Under the pieces are notes generated by a model, which saw only the letters and a list, made by a program, of their open reading frames with translations, was not told where the DNA came from and ran no database searches. DNA of 64,000 nt, taken from positions 310,001-374,000 of the forward strand of contig JADJSG010000007.1 in the NCBI GenBank assembly GCA_016711825.1, read 5' to 3'. The DNA comes from Bacteroidota bacterium. GTDB lineage: Bacteria > Bacteroidota > Bacteroidia > Chitinophagales > Chitinophagaceae. Positions within the stretch are counted from its first letter, which is position 1. Each line of letters begins with the position of its first letter. The translations under genes were made by a program, and so were the position numbers. This document shows, one piece after another, positions 35,330-44,320 of this stretch.

Positions 35330-38300
35330 TTATTTAATGCTTTGCAACATCACTTCAATGGCCTTTTCGAGTTGGGTATCTTTGCCATTGAGAAAATCTT
35401 CATAACGAAGGTCAACATCGATATCTGCTTCCAATTGAAGGTTTTCGGTAGGCCTGTTTTCATTGCCAATTGTGGCCACCATCGGAATGCCAAAAACCAA
35501 TGTGGGGTCTATTTGTGTTTCCCACCATACGGCAGTACCGGTACCAGGTACTGGTTTGCCAATGGTTTTGCCAATACCAGCTTGTTTGTATACATACGGA
35601 AAAATAAAGGCATCGCTATAATTACCTTCACTCATCAACACACAACTGGGTTTGGTCCAACGTCCCATAGGCTCGCCATCTTTTAGTCGATTTCCTTGTG
35701 GTGCAAAGTCGAGATATCGTTTGCCACTCAAAAAGGTTTTAAGGTCATCATGTAGCCAGCCACCGCCATTGAATCGGGTATCGACAATGAGTCCCTTTTT
35801 TTCGAAATTTTCACCCATCACTTCATCAAACACATCTCTGTAACTTCCGTCATTCATCCCTTGCACATGTACATAACCAAGCTGACCATTGCTTTTTTTG
35901 TCTACCAATGCTTTCATAAGTCGGATCCATCGTTTATACATCAACGTATTTTCTTCACCTAAACTAATGGGTTTTACCACCTCTTCTATTTCATTGGGTG
36001 TTTCAGGATTACGAAAAGTGATTAAAGTATTTTGTTTATTTTTTCGATTGAGCAAGCTTGTCCAGTCGATACTGTCTGTTATAGTGATGCCATCAATTTT
36101 TTCAATAATATAACCTGCCTTGAGTTGACTTGAAGCTTTGGAAAAAGGCCCTTCGGCTACAATTTCACTTACTTTCAAACCAGGTCCTGCAAAGCTCGCA
36201 TCATACAATAAACCTAAAGAGGCCGTTTCATCTCCATGGGCAATGGATGGACTGTATCTGCCACCTGTATGGGAGGCATTGAGCTCGCCTAGAAATTCGC
36301 TGAGCAATTCCTGGTAATCATAATTGTTTGAGATATAGGGTAAAAAGCTGCGATAATTTTCATACAGCATCTTCCAGTCTAAGCCATGTATGGCAGGGTC
36401 ATAAAATTTTTTCTTGACTTGTCGATAGGCATGCCCAAGAATATAGGCACGCTCTGATTCTGTATTGAGTTTCATTTCACCACCAATACCAATGGGTTCT
36501 ATTTTTCCATTTTCATCAATTTTAGAAAGCTTACCATCTTTAACCACAAATAGGGATTTGCCATCTTTGCTCATTGCAATACCACTGCCACCTGCACCTA
36601 ATTTGGCAAGTATTTTTGTTTCTCTTGTACGTGGCTCCGTTACCCATAAGTCAAACCCTTTTTCGAATGCAGCAAGGTAATAGAGTTTAGTGCCCTCATT
36701 ATTTAGTACATAATCACTGATACTGCTGCTATTGATGGTTAATCGTTTCACACGTTCTGCAAAATGTTCTATTACAAGGGGTGTTTGTTTGGTGCTATCG
36801 CTCTTTTCGTCTGTCTTTTCTTTTTTCTTTTTGATACCATTTTCTTTATCTTCCTTATCTTCTTTTTCCTTGGCTTCTTTTTCTTTCTTTTCTTTTTCCT
36901 CTAATAATGCAAATTCTTCTTTGCTCAACGAAAATCGATCATACGCAGCCTGGTCAAAAAAACCAAGATAAATATCTACTTCCCGATTGCCTTGCATGGC
37001 ATGACTTTTTCGACCATTTTTAGCATTTACCCATGTCATAGCTTTACCATTCATGGCCCATTTTACATTACCTTGTCCATACCCACTTGCAAGCGGATGT
37101 GTAATTGTACTGTTATTTTCATTCTTGATGAGTGCTACACTTGATGAAAACCAGTTTCCTTCCCCATCATCACATAAGATATGTTTGCTGTCGGGACTCC
37201 AGGCAAAATCCCAATCTCCATCCGAATAACTAAAGTTTCTACCAATGGGCAAAAGGGTATTGCTTTCTTTGGTTTCGATATTGAAAACTTTTAAACTGTT
37301 TCTTTCTGCGATATATGCAATGAATTTTCCATCAGGTGAATATTTGCCTTGAAACTCTTCTTCATTGCTGGCAATCAATGCCACTTCATCCAGGATGGTT
37401 GAAGCATAAAAGTAAGGTTCTTCTTTTCGATTGATTGTGGCTTTATAAATATCCCAACTTTCACCTCGTTCGGCGGAGTATATCAAACTACGGCCATCTG
37501 GGCTCCATTGTACATAACGTTCTTGTTGTGGTGTATTGGTTATTCGTTTTGTCTGGGTGCCTTCAACGCTTGTGACAAATACTTCACCCCTGTTTACAAA
37601 AGCAATTTCTTTTCCATTAGGGGCAAGTGCAAATTGCGAAATGCCACTATTGACAGCAATGTTTTTTTCAGTACCTGCTCTGCCGTCATTGCGAATAGAA
37701 ACACTTAGTTTTTGGGGTTCAGCATTCAATGATTGGGTGTATAAGGCTCCATTATATGTATAACATAAGGTTTGTTGATTGCTTATACTAAGGTGACGTA
37801 CAGGATGCGTTTTAAATTGGGTTATGGCGGTTTGTTGGCCGTTTTCAGCCTTCCATATGTTTAAGGTACCGCTTTGCTCACTCAGGAAATAAATGGCATT
37901 TGAGACAGGTGAAAATAGGGGTTCTAAATCTTCGCCTTTGAAAGTACTGATTTGGTTGAAACGCATATTTTTTAAGTCTAAAGTCCAGATGTCGCGGGTA
38001 ACACTGCTTGTATGATGTTTACGCAATAAATCTTCATATCCTTTTCGATCTTGAAATACAATCATGCTTCCATCTTGATTATATCGTGCTTCACTGATTC
38101 CTGCTTCAGTAAGGAGGGTAGCTTTTCCTCCTTTTTTATCAACCGTATACAGATTTTGAAACAGACGGGGGCTATAAAAACGGATATTGGTATTGCTTAT
38201 ACATCGAGCACTTGTAAAGAGAATACCACGGTCGTCAGGGGTAAAATCTTGTGGATAATCAGCGGCGCTATGATGGGTAAGTCTTTGGGGAGTGCCGCCA

Positions 38301-38587
38301 CTGACAGGCATTACAAACACATCAAAGTTGCCATAACGGTCACTTGCAAATGCGATGCTTTTTCCATCATGACTCCATACCGGCATCATATCATGTGAAT
38401 CATGAATGGTAAGTGGGGTAGCGATGCCACCCGATGATGCTACAAGATATAAATCGCCTTTGTATCCAAACGCAATTTGCGAACCGTCGGGGCTGATACT
38501 TGGGTAACGCATCCATAATATATTTTCTTGGGCAAAACTGCATGCAAATGAAAAAAGCATGCACAGGGTTAAAAAAGGTTTTTTCAT
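35330..38587 (-). CDS. Tricorn-like S41 protease with PDZ domain
   Basis: A 1085-residue protein with a signal peptide (KPFLTLCMLFSFACSFAQ). An N-terminal TolB/WD40-like six-plus-seven bladed propeller (SPDGSQIAFGYKGDLYLV, SHDGKSIAFASDRYGNFDVF and others) is followed by a highly charged Lys/Glu linker (about 565-610), a second propeller, a PDZ-like domain (GYIIEKIDGITI) and an S41 catalytic domain. The tricorn catalytic residues are visible: Ser772-His773 (ASHTGG), nucleophile Ser991 (GNYSDAF) and Glu1048 (PTENLQ). It degrades peptides to short fragments; with a signal peptide it should act in the periplasm, unlike the archaeal cytosolic enzyme. Confidence 0.92.
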   Translation of the reverse strand: MKKPFLTLCMLFSFACSFAQENILWMRYPSISPDGSQIAFGYKGDLYLVASSGGIATPLTIHDSHDMMPVWSHDGKSIAFASDRYGNFDVFVMPVSGGTPQRLTHHSAADYPQDFTPDDRGILFTSARCISNTNIRFYSPRLFQNLYTVDKKGGKATLLTEAGISEARYNQDGSMIVFQDRKGYEDLLRKHHTSSVTRDIWTLDLKNMRFNQISTFKGEDLEPLFSPVSNAIYFLSEQSGTLNIWKAENGQQTAITQFKTHPVRHLSISNQQTLCYTYNGALYTQSLNAEPQKLSVSIRNDGRAGTEKNIAVNSGISQFALAPNGKEIAFVNRGEVFVTSVEGTQTKRITNTPQQERYVQWSPDGRSLIYSAERGESWDIYKATINRKEEPYFYASTILDEVALIASNEEEFQGKYSPDGKFIAYIAERNSLKVFNIETKESNTLLPIGRNFSYSDGDWDFAWSPDSKHILCDDGEGNWFSSSVALIKNENNSTITHPLASGYGQGNVKWAMNGKAMTWVNAKNGRKSHAMQGNREVDIYLGFFDQAAYDRFSLSKEEFALLEEKEKKEKEAKEKEDKEDKENGIKKKKEKTDEKSDSTKQTPLVIEHFAERVKRLTINSSSISDYVLNNEGTKLYYLAAFEKGFDLWVTEPRTRETKILAKLGAGGSGIAMSKDGKSLFVVKDGKLSKIDENGKIEPIGIGGEMKLNTESERAYILGHAYRQVKKKFYDPAIHGLDWKMLYENYRSFLPYISNNYDYQELLSEFLGELNASHTGGRYSPSIAHGDETASLGLLYDASFAGPGLKVSEIVAEGPFSKASSQLKAGYIIEKIDGITITDSIDWTSLLNRKNKQNTLITFRNPETPNEIEEVVKPISLGEENTLMYKRWIRLMKALVDKKSNGQLGYVHVQGMNDGSYRDVFDEVMGENFEKKGLIVDTRFNGGGWLHDDLKTFLSGKRYLDFAPQGNRLKDGEPMGRWTKPSCVLMSEGNYSDAFIFPYVYKQAGIGKTIGKPVPGTGTAVWWETQIDPTLVFGIPMVATIGNENRPTENLQLEADIDVDLRYEDFLNGKDTQLEKAIEVMLQSIK

Positions 38588-38820
38588 AGAGATAAATGTA
38601 TATAATTATTTTGAATTTCAATAGTTCGAAACTTAAATAAGCAAGAATTGACAAGGTTTGATTGGCATTTTATAAAAAGTGAAAAAGTTAAAACGCCCAT
38701 TTTTTAAAATTTATTTCGAAGCCGACAACTCTTTGGAATAGGCTTAAACACTTGTTTTTATTTGTTTTCACTTTGAATGTTAGGGGAGGGTTTGATCAAT
38801 ATTTTTTAAAAAAATCAAAA

Positions 38821-38870
38821 TATATTTGGATATTACGTTTTATAACGTAATTTTACGTTATGAAACGTAA
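38821..38870 (+). promoter_or_regulatory. Promoter and tandem operator of the blaI-like gene
   Basis: Two copies of TTACGTT-N4-AACGTAA occur: 38833-38850 (extended by one base pair at each end) and 38853-38870. Their centres are 20 bp apart, two helical turns. A -7-like element TATATTTG (38821-38828) lies immediately before operator 1; the nearest TTTG (38791) is 26 bp away, longer than usual. The second operator contains the ATG at 38860. Autorepression by the encoded BlaI-type repressor is the likely purpose. Confidence 0.7.
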
Positions 38871-39240
38871 TACACATCCATCCCTTACCCATGCAGAAGA
38901 AGAAATCATGCAAATCATTTGGAAATTAAAAGTTTGCCTGGTGCGAGATATCATTGATGAGTTAGGGACTCCCAATATTCCACATAGCACGGTTTCGTCA
39001 GTGGTACGTATTTTAGAAAAGAAAGGATTAGTAACACATAAGGCTTATGGTAAAACCTATGAGTATAGTCCATTGGTATCGAAAGATGAATATGCACAAC
39101 AACATGTACAAGGTTTATTGCAAAAATATTTTAGTAATTCTCCCAAGCAATTGGTGAGTTTTTTGGTGCAGAAAAATAATATAGATTTAAAAGAGTTGAA
39201 TAAATTGATGCAAACATTAAGTAACCATAATAATAAATAA
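38860..39240 (+). CDS. BlaI/MecI/CopY-family transcriptional repressor
   Basis: A 126-residue protein with the BlaI winged-helix pattern: LTHAEEEIMQIIWKL, then the recognition helix HSTVSSVVRILEKKGLVTHK and a C-terminal dimerisation segment ending in LNKLMQTL. These repressors are inactivated by cleavage after a membrane sensor-protease detects a signal. The next gene, starting 1 bp after the stop, encodes such an M56 sensor. A tandem palindromic operator overlaps its promoter and start codon, so it is probably autoregulated. Targets beyond its own operon are not visible; no beta-lactamase gene is present nearby. Confidence 0.93.
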   Translation: MKRNTHPSLTHAEEEIMQIIWKLKVCLVRDIIDELGTPNIPHSTVSSVVRILEKKGLVTHKAYGKTYEYSPLVSKDEYAQQHVQGLLQKYFSNSPKQLVSFLVQKNNIDLKELNKLMQTLSNHNNK

Positions 39241-39241
39241 T

Positions 39242-40786
39242 ATGCTACAATATTTTATCAATGTAAGTATTTGTTGGTTAGTATGCCTAATGCTGTATGA
39301 TCTATGGTTACGTAATGAGCCCTATCATCAATACAACAGAATGTATTTGCTGCTAAGTTTGTTGGCAGGTTTATATATACCCACTTTGCAATTTGCAAAG
39401 ATGAATGTGATAAAAACCAATACTTATGTGCAACCAACAATGCAGGTGTATCAAACCAATAAAAATATAGCTATTGAGCAGGTGCATCAATGGACAAGTG
39501 TATCTTCAAATACCCCATTCGAATTAAGTACTATATTATGGTTAGTGTATTTTATTGGCATTGTTGTAGGTGTGCTCATGATTGTATTTGAAATGATCCG
39601 TATTTTTAGGATGTATAAACGGGGTATAAAAAGTGTGGAGTCGGGATGTGTCATCATTGAAACGAATCAGGGACATGCACCCTTTTCTTTATTCAAATTA
39701 TTATTTGTTCACAGCAAAGAATTGTACTCACCTGCACAATGGCATTTTTTACTCAATCATGAAAAAGAACATGCCCGACAGCGACATATTATTGATAATG
39801 TATTTTTAATCATTCTTCGAATCGCTTGTTGGTTTAATCCACTTCCAACCCTTTATTTTAAAAGACTCAGATTGATACATGAATTTCAAGCTGACCATGT
39901 GGCAGCCACACATACCCAAACCTATGGAGCCTTTCTACTTGAACAGCATTTATTACAAGGCGCCCCTTCCATTGCTCATTCATTCAATGATTCACCCATA
40001 AAAAAACGAATAAAAATGCTATTAAAATCAAATAAAACAAGCAAAAATCAATTAAAATACCTGAGTATTTTACCCCTTTTTCTCATCTTATTGGCTTTCT
40101 GTGCTGAGACTACAAATTCACAAAGTGCTTCCAAACAAGGAGATGTCATTCATTTTAATGGAAATGAAATTGGCCTGGGTATCTTTAAAGTGATTCCTTA
40201 TGAATATGAAATGACATTGCAGCAACAAAGAAAAATGTTTCTGAATGTAGTGATCCCTGACTCATTGCCTATTAAAGATATGAGAAGTGGATTAACATCA
40301 ATGCAGGCATTGCAATTGGATACTTTACCAATGACATTAAATGGGAAAAAGATATATGGCAATGAGTCACAGTATAAATTAAGTGCTGATCAATCGTATG
40401 ACCGTGAACCACAATTTAGTAGTGCCGCTAAAAATATTGAACAATATCTCTTTTCTCAAATGCAGCAATCCTTAGCTCAATTACCTACTGGTCAATATTT
40501 TTTTAGCCTCAGAAATGCTGTGCTTGATGAAAAAGGCAAATTAGTTTATTACGAACAGGAAGGAATTGGCATCTATGCAAGTTCCAGTGATGAATTAATG
40601 CCCGTGATAGATGATAAAGTGAAAAAGAGTATTCTATTGAAACTACAATCAGTATTAACACAATCAGCGAATATACAACCTGCATACAAAGGAAATCAAG
40701 CAGTGCCAGTTCGTTTAGAACTTGGAAAATATATCATACAGGTAAAAGATCATAAAGCTCAATTGGTAGAAAGAGGTGGGTGTTAA
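39242..40786 (+). CDS. M56-family (BlaR1-like) membrane metalloprotease sensor
   Basis: A 514-residue protein with transmembrane segments at about 3-20, 34-50, 97-118 and 272-290. The gluzincin motif is HEKEH (173-177) with the third ligand candidate Glu214 in HEFQADH, as in M56 peptidases. The roughly 220-residue region after the last transmembrane segment is extracytoplasmic and is not a penicillin-binding domain, so the signal is unlikely to be simply beta-lactam. It is coupled to the repressor gene with 1 bp between them and should cleave that repressor on activation. The short sequence CAE near residue 286 ends the last membrane helix. Confidence 0.87.
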   Translation: MLQYFINVSICWLVCLMLYDLWLRNEPYHQYNRMYLLLSLLAGLYIPTLQFAKMNVIKTNTYVQPTMQVYQTNKNIAIEQVHQWTSVSSNTPFELSTILWLVYFIGIVVGVLMIVFEMIRIFRMYKRGIKSVESGCVIIETNQGHAPFSLFKLLFVHSKELYSPAQWHFLLNHEKEHARQRHIIDNVFLIILRIACWFNPLPTLYFKRLRLIHEFQADHVAATHTQTYGAFLLEQHLLQGAPSIAHSFNDSPIKKRIKMLLKSNKTSKNQLKYLSILPLFLILLAFCAETTNSQSASKQGDVIHFNGNEIGLGIFKVIPYEYEMTLQQQRKMFLNVVIPDSLPIKDMRSGLTSMQALQLDTLPMTLNGKKIYGNESQYKLSADQSYDREPQFSSAAKNIEQYLFSQMQQSLAQLPTGQYFFSLRNAVLDEKGKLVYYEQEGIGIYASSSDELMPVIDDKVKKSILLKLQSVLTQSANIQPAYKGNQAVPVRLELGKYIIQVKDHKAQLVERGGC

Positions 40787-41085
40787 ACCTGGGTTTTATC
40801 ATCGAAACAGCATACTTGACTATCTTTAAAGTGTCGTTTGTATTAATTGCAACGCTTGCTTAAAATTGATAACTGATTCATTTTTACGTTGATCAACAAT
40901 CTCCTCTTTTTTAGACATCTTATGAATACCTTTGCAAAAGACAAATTTAAGTATGAAGCAATGAAATCTATGATTTTGCCATTGGCCGTATGATACTCAT
41001 ATTTTAAAACTTGAAGCAAATAGTCAATAATCATTGACAATGATAGAGATGGTTTTTATGTTAAAACATTTAAAAAACAAACACA
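40787..41085. other. Intergenic region with a 23-codon remnant frame
   Basis: No full gene is seen. A short frame from ATG 40922 to TGA 40991-40993 (MNTFAKDKFKYEAMKS...) can be extended in the +1 frame (YDTHILKLEANSQ) to a stop near 41027. It reads like the start of a decayed or frameshifted small protein. There is no clear promoter or terminator. Confidence 0.3.
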
Positions 41086-41685
41086 ATGGAAATATTCAAG
41101 AATGAAATAAAACATTGGTTTAAATCAGATGAACAATTTAATCAGCTTTATCCAATTGATATACAGCTTTTGGCTTCCTGGCATTGGACACCTTTGCATG
41201 TGGCAAGAAAAGTAGCTCAGTTTTTAGCTGCTGAAAAAAACGCCAGCATCTTAGATATTGGCAGTGGGGTGGGGAAGTTTTGTTTAATTGCAGCTCATTA
41301 TGAACCTAATGTGCATTTTTACGGTGTTGAACAGCGTCAGCATTTAATTGATTATGCTGAAAAAGCCAATGAAACGTTGCAATTAAACAATGTAACTTTT
41401 CTATGTAAAAACTTTAAGGATATTGATTTCAAAAACTTTGATCATTTTTATTACTTCAATTCATTTTATGAAAATCTGGAAGGCACATCTAAAATCGATG
41501 ACAGTATTGATTACTCAACAGCATTGTTTCATTCTTACAGTCTTTATTTAATGCGACAGTTGGCATTAAAGCCAGCAGGAACAAGATTAGCCACATATCA
41601 CAGTTCAGAAAGCGAAATCCCCTTAGGCTTTCATTTAGTAAAAGCTGATTTGGATGAGCAATTAAAATTTTGGGTGAAGATTTAA
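41086..41685 (+). CDS. Class I SAM-dependent methyltransferase
   Basis: A 199-residue protein. Motif I ILDIGSGVGKFCLIAA (about 64-79), the acidic strand end FYGVEQR (about 91-97) and the motif II region CKNFKDIDFKNFDHFYYFNSFYENL define a Rossmann methyltransferase. The remainder is short, with no recognisable substrate domain. A small molecule or protein acceptor is possible and cannot be chosen. It stands alone between the M56 sensor gene and a small membrane protein gene on the other strand. Confidence 0.85.
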   Translation: MEIFKNEIKHWFKSDEQFNQLYPIDIQLLASWHWTPLHVARKVAQFLAAEKNASILDIGSGVGKFCLIAAHYEPNVHFYGVEQRQHLIDYAEKANETLQLNNVTFLCKNFKDIDFKNFDHFYYFNSFYENLEGTSKIDDSIDYSTALFHSYSLYLMRQLALKPAGTRLATYHSSESEIPLGFHLVKADLDEQLKFWVKI

Positions 41686-41804
41686 GAATGGATAATGTAT
41701 ATCATCAACAAAAAATTAAATGAAGTTATGTAACTCTTCAACTCATAGTAAGTCAGTTTGAGCGAAGAGTTATTTATTTTGGGAAAAAGTAAAAATTGGT
41801 TTGT

Positions 41805-42134
41805 TTATTCAAACACATAATAACAACCCAATACCACCAAGCCAATAGCAATGCTGGTTAATCCCACCATATTGAATTCACGCATTTCTGGAAAGATATC
41901 TAAAAGGGTAAACATACAACTGGTAAATCCTACTAAAGCACCTATAACCATGCATACAAATCCCCTGGTAGATTTAGCAGCTGAGCGATGTTTTTTATAA
42001 AGTTGAATGATTTCGTCAACCTTTTCTTTAATGAAACCTTTGTCTTGCAAATCGGCTTCAATTTGTTCTACTGAATAGTCGAGATGCGACCATTGGCTAA
42101 AAAATTCATGATAAGTTGGGTTCATTTCACTCAT
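41805..42134 (-). CDS. Small membrane protein of unknown function
   Basis: The start at 42134 (MSEMNPTYHEFF) gives 109 residues. The frame stays open upstream to 42323, but that part runs through a dispersed repeat and is not protein-like. The first 60 residues are hydrophilic and helical (YSVEQIEADLQDKGFIKEKVDEII), followed by two transmembrane helices (about 58-76 and 88-107). I do not recognise the family. Confidence 0.65.
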   Translation of the reverse strand: MSEMNPTYHEFFSQWSHLDYSVEQIEADLQDKGFIKEKVDEIIQLYKKHRSAAKSTRGFVCMVIGALVGFTSCMFTLLDIFPEMREFNMVGLTSIAIGLVVLGCYYVFE

Positions 42135-42214
42135 AACAATTGATTTAGGTTTATTTGAATACCCTAAAATAAAATATTTTTTATATAAATAAAATTTTTT
42201 AACAAAAAGCTGAA

Positions 42215-42326
42215 CCCACTCTCCGAAACCTGCGGCTTCGTGAGTCTTATGTTCCCTGTTTGCCACAGGCAAGTTCATCGGCTGTGTCGATATTCCCCTA
42301 TTGGTTGGTGGGACGCCAACCAATAG
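42215..42326. repeat. Composite repeat: type C copy 4 plus a perfect palindrome
   Basis: Type C repeat copy 4 (42215-42292) is followed by a perfect palindrome with 11-bp arms, CTATTGGTTGG (42298-42308) and CCAACCAATAG (42316-42326), around a 7-nt centre TGGGACG. These are the two modules also joined at 22921-23035, in the opposite order. The rest of the 42135-42501 gap holds a -7-like box TAATTTTG (42472-42479) with TTTG at 42454-42457, spacing only 14. Confidence 0.8.
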
Positions 42327-42501
42327 AAAAGTTTCGAAGTGAGGACGCTATCATGGCACCTCGCCGTAGTTGTCCTTGCGATATTTTTGCGATAGTGTTC
42401 ATTTGTAGAAAATGGTTTGTTAGTTCGATACCCTATTGATACAGCCGATATTCTTTGCGGAATAGTATCCGTAATTTTGCAATCAGTAAAATAAATATCC
42501 T

Positions 42502-43100
42502 ATGAAAATCCTCCTCATTATTACTTCAATCCTGGTCATTCTCTTTTTAGTATTTCAGGTATATACAGTTATGGCAACAAGAAAAACGAACGAGCAACCT
42601 TATTCAGTCATCAAAAAGAAAAGGAATTTGAAATTCGATTTTATCCTTCAGTACCCATTGCAACCATGAGTTCTTCAACAAAATCATTTAAAGCGTTAGG
42701 TAGTGAAGGGTTCAGAAAACTGGCCGGATATATTTTTGGAGCTAATCAAGACAATAAAAGTATTGCTATGACCAGCCCTGTGAGTATGTCGATAGAAGAT
42801 ACCGCTTCCACAATGTCTTTTGTCATGCCATCTGGTTATACGTTGGATAATTTACCGAAGCCAAATGATGATGCCGTGAAGCTTTCGATGTCAAATGAAG
42901 AATATGTTGCTGTCATTTCCTTTGGAGGGTTTGCTTCTGATGAAGATATTCAATCATATACAGAAGCCCTAAAAGAAATTTTGATTAAGAACAACATTAG
43001 TTATCTCGGAAGTTTTAAATATTTAGGTTATAATCCCCCTTATCAGCTGGTTGACAGAAGAAATGAAATTGTAGTTCGCATTCAATGGGATAAAATTTAA
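42502..43100 (+). pseudogene. SOUL-family haem-binding protein (frameshifted as sequenced)
   Basis: The first frame starts at ATG 42502 with a membrane anchor or signal (ILLIITSILVILFLVFQVY) and reads to PYSVIKK. With one A added to the A5 run at 42613-42617 it continues as EKEFEIRFYPSVPIATMSSS and joins the downstream frame, restoring a normal SOUL protein of about 199 residues. That downstream part has GFRKLAGYIFGANQDNKSIAMTSPV, a hallmark of the family. SOUL proteins bind haem or related tetrapyrroles loosely. Without the correction, only 56 residues would be made from the first frame. A homopolymer indel suggests sequencing error rather than decay. Confidence 0.88.
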
Positions 43101-43132
43101 TTTACATAATTTGTCTTAAAATAGTTTTTACC

Positions 43133-43198
43133 CTTTCGGTTGATGACCCACCAACCGAACTTACTATTTTATTTGGCTGGAGGGACTCCAACCAATAG
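43133..43198. repeat. Paired palindromic repeat with short spacer
   Basis: Left arm at 43133-43160 (core TCGGTTGATGACCCACCAACCGA in two halves) and right arm at 43171-43198 (TTTGGCTGGAGGGACTCC then AACCAATAG) are inverted to each other and only about 10 bp apart. It is the compact form of the elements at 12951 and 25321. Confidence 0.7.
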
Positions 43199-43285
43199 AA
43201 AAAACTTCAGCCTTCTTTCAACTGTCGGTGGCAGACTTTATTGTTTCCTGCATTCACCCAAACGTAGGTTTGGTTCATTCTGAAA

Positions 43286-43317
43286 ACAAAAAAGCCCTCG
43301 GCTATCGCCGAAGGCTT
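43286..43317 (-). terminator. Rho-independent terminator of the tRNA-Arg gene
   Basis: On the minus strand the stem AAGCCTTCGGC, loop GATA and GCCGAGGGCTT (43292-43317) is followed by a U6-type run (43288-43293). It starts 7 bp downstream of the tRNA 3' end. One mismatch is present in the stem. Confidence 0.85.
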
Positions 43318-43323
43318 CATTTG

Positions 43324-43397
43324 TGATCCCGTTTGGATTCGAACCAAAGACCTACAGCTTAGAAGGCTGTTGCTCTATCCAGCTGAGCTACGAGACC
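43324..43397 (-). tRNA. tRNA-Arg (anticodon UCU)
   Basis: The minus strand folds into a complete cloverleaf of 74 nt. The acceptor is GGTCTCG with CGGGATC (G-U pairs tolerated) and discriminator A; the D-arm is GCTCAGCTGGATAGAGC. The anticodon stem ACAGC/GCTGT holds loop CTTCTAA with TCT at 34-36, and the T-arm is TTTGG-TTCGAAT-CCAAA. CCA is not encoded. It reads AGA codons, common in AT-rich genomes. Confidence 0.96.
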
Positions 43398-43429
43398 AGT
43401 TTGGGAGCGCAAAGGTAGTAAAAAATATT

Positions 43430-43933
43430 TTAATTTACAATCCTATTCCACAACCAACTTTTATTAAGCGGTACCAGCCATTCTGTTTCAAATTGTGCTT
43501 TAGTAGCTACCGTATTGTTAAATAGTAAGGTGTCCGTTTCGATATATCCTTTTTCAAGAGCATACTTTACCTGCTGCATCGGTAGGGGCTCTGCTTTATT
43601 ATCTACTAAAAATGTAATGGTTAAGCGGTCAAATAAGTCTACCTGATATTGTCTTTCCATGCTTTTAATGACCCGTGTCATACCATCCGTACTACAACCA
43701 CCTACCGTATGATTGTTTTCATCAGCCATTACAACAATAAACTGCTTGAAAATTAGTTTGGCCCAACCTTTCACAGGGGCTCCATGCGATTTCCATTGCA
43801 TGTAAAATTGTTGCAGTTGCTCATTGATTTCCATCTCTTCTGTTTCAGCAAAAGGTCTATTGCTTTGAAATATCCAAATGCGTGAAGTAGGGGCGAAGTC
43901 GGGTGGTAAAAGGCTTAACAATTGATCCGTCAT
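43430..43933 (-). CDS. Conserved Bacteroidota protein of unknown function
   Basis: A 167-residue soluble protein. The N-terminal segment RIWIFQSNRPF and the central VVMADENNHTVGGCSTDGMTRVI resemble a protein family found across Bacteroidota that databases often label 'ABC transporter ATPase'. No Walker A, Walker B or ABC signature is present, so that label should not be taken as function. The stop is 33 bp from the 5' end of the tRNA gene; the start overlaps the upstream gene by 4 bp (ATGA), so the two are co-translated. Confidence 0.8.
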   Translation of the reverse strand: MTDQLLSLLPPDFAPTSRIWIFQSNRPFAETEEMEINEQLQQFYMQWKSHGAPVKGWAKLIFKQFIVVMADENNHTVGGCSTDGMTRVIKSMERQYQVDLFDRLTITFLVDNKAEPLPMQQVKYALEKGYIETDTLLFNNTVATKAQFETEWLVPLNKSWLWNRIVN

Positions 43934-44238
43934 TTTTTATTGGTTTTAAGACGCCATTTTTTTATCAAAAGGGCAAAAATATTTTCGTTATCTGGTGACC
44001 ACAAGGTGACTAATATACTGATGATGAATGATTGTATGCCACCTTCTTTGAGAATTGTTTCATAGGAAATGGGTTCATCACTCTTTATGAAATCAATAGT
44101 TTCAAAGATGAGCCAAAGCAACATATTAAATACCAGGAAAAATAAGAAATTGAAAAAGAACTTTTTCCATGTCCAAAAACGAAAAAGATGACCTGCATTC
44201 TCTTTATTTCCTTTATTAGTAATTTCCTGATCTTTCAT
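43930..44238 (-). CDS. Small membrane protein
   Basis: A 102-residue protein with one clear transmembrane helix (FFFNFLFFLVFNMLLWLIF, about 27-45) and a second weaker hydrophobic stretch (FIISILVTLW, about 71-80), with basic ends. Its stop overlaps the start of the next gene (ATGA), indicating coupling. I do not recognise the family. Confidence 0.7.
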   Translation of the reverse strand: MKDQEITNKGNKENAGHLFRFWTWKKFFFNFLFFLVFNMLLWLIFETIDFIKSDEPISYETILKEGGIQSFIISILVTLWSPDNENIFALLIKKWRLKTNKK

Positions 44239-44320
44239 GATGGGGCAACTTTTTTACCAAATGATTTCAATTTTATATTGCATGAACGAATTATAAAATC
44301 GTATGTTGACATAAGTTTCC

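Noticed and set aside
42135..42323. A 63-residue N-terminal extension of the small membrane protein at 41805-42134
   Set aside because: The extension runs through a dispersed repeat that occurs elsewhere without coding; the MSEMN start is far more plausible.
43430..43933. ABC transporter ATPase identity for the 167-residue protein
   Set aside because: No Walker A, Walker B or ABC signature motif is present.
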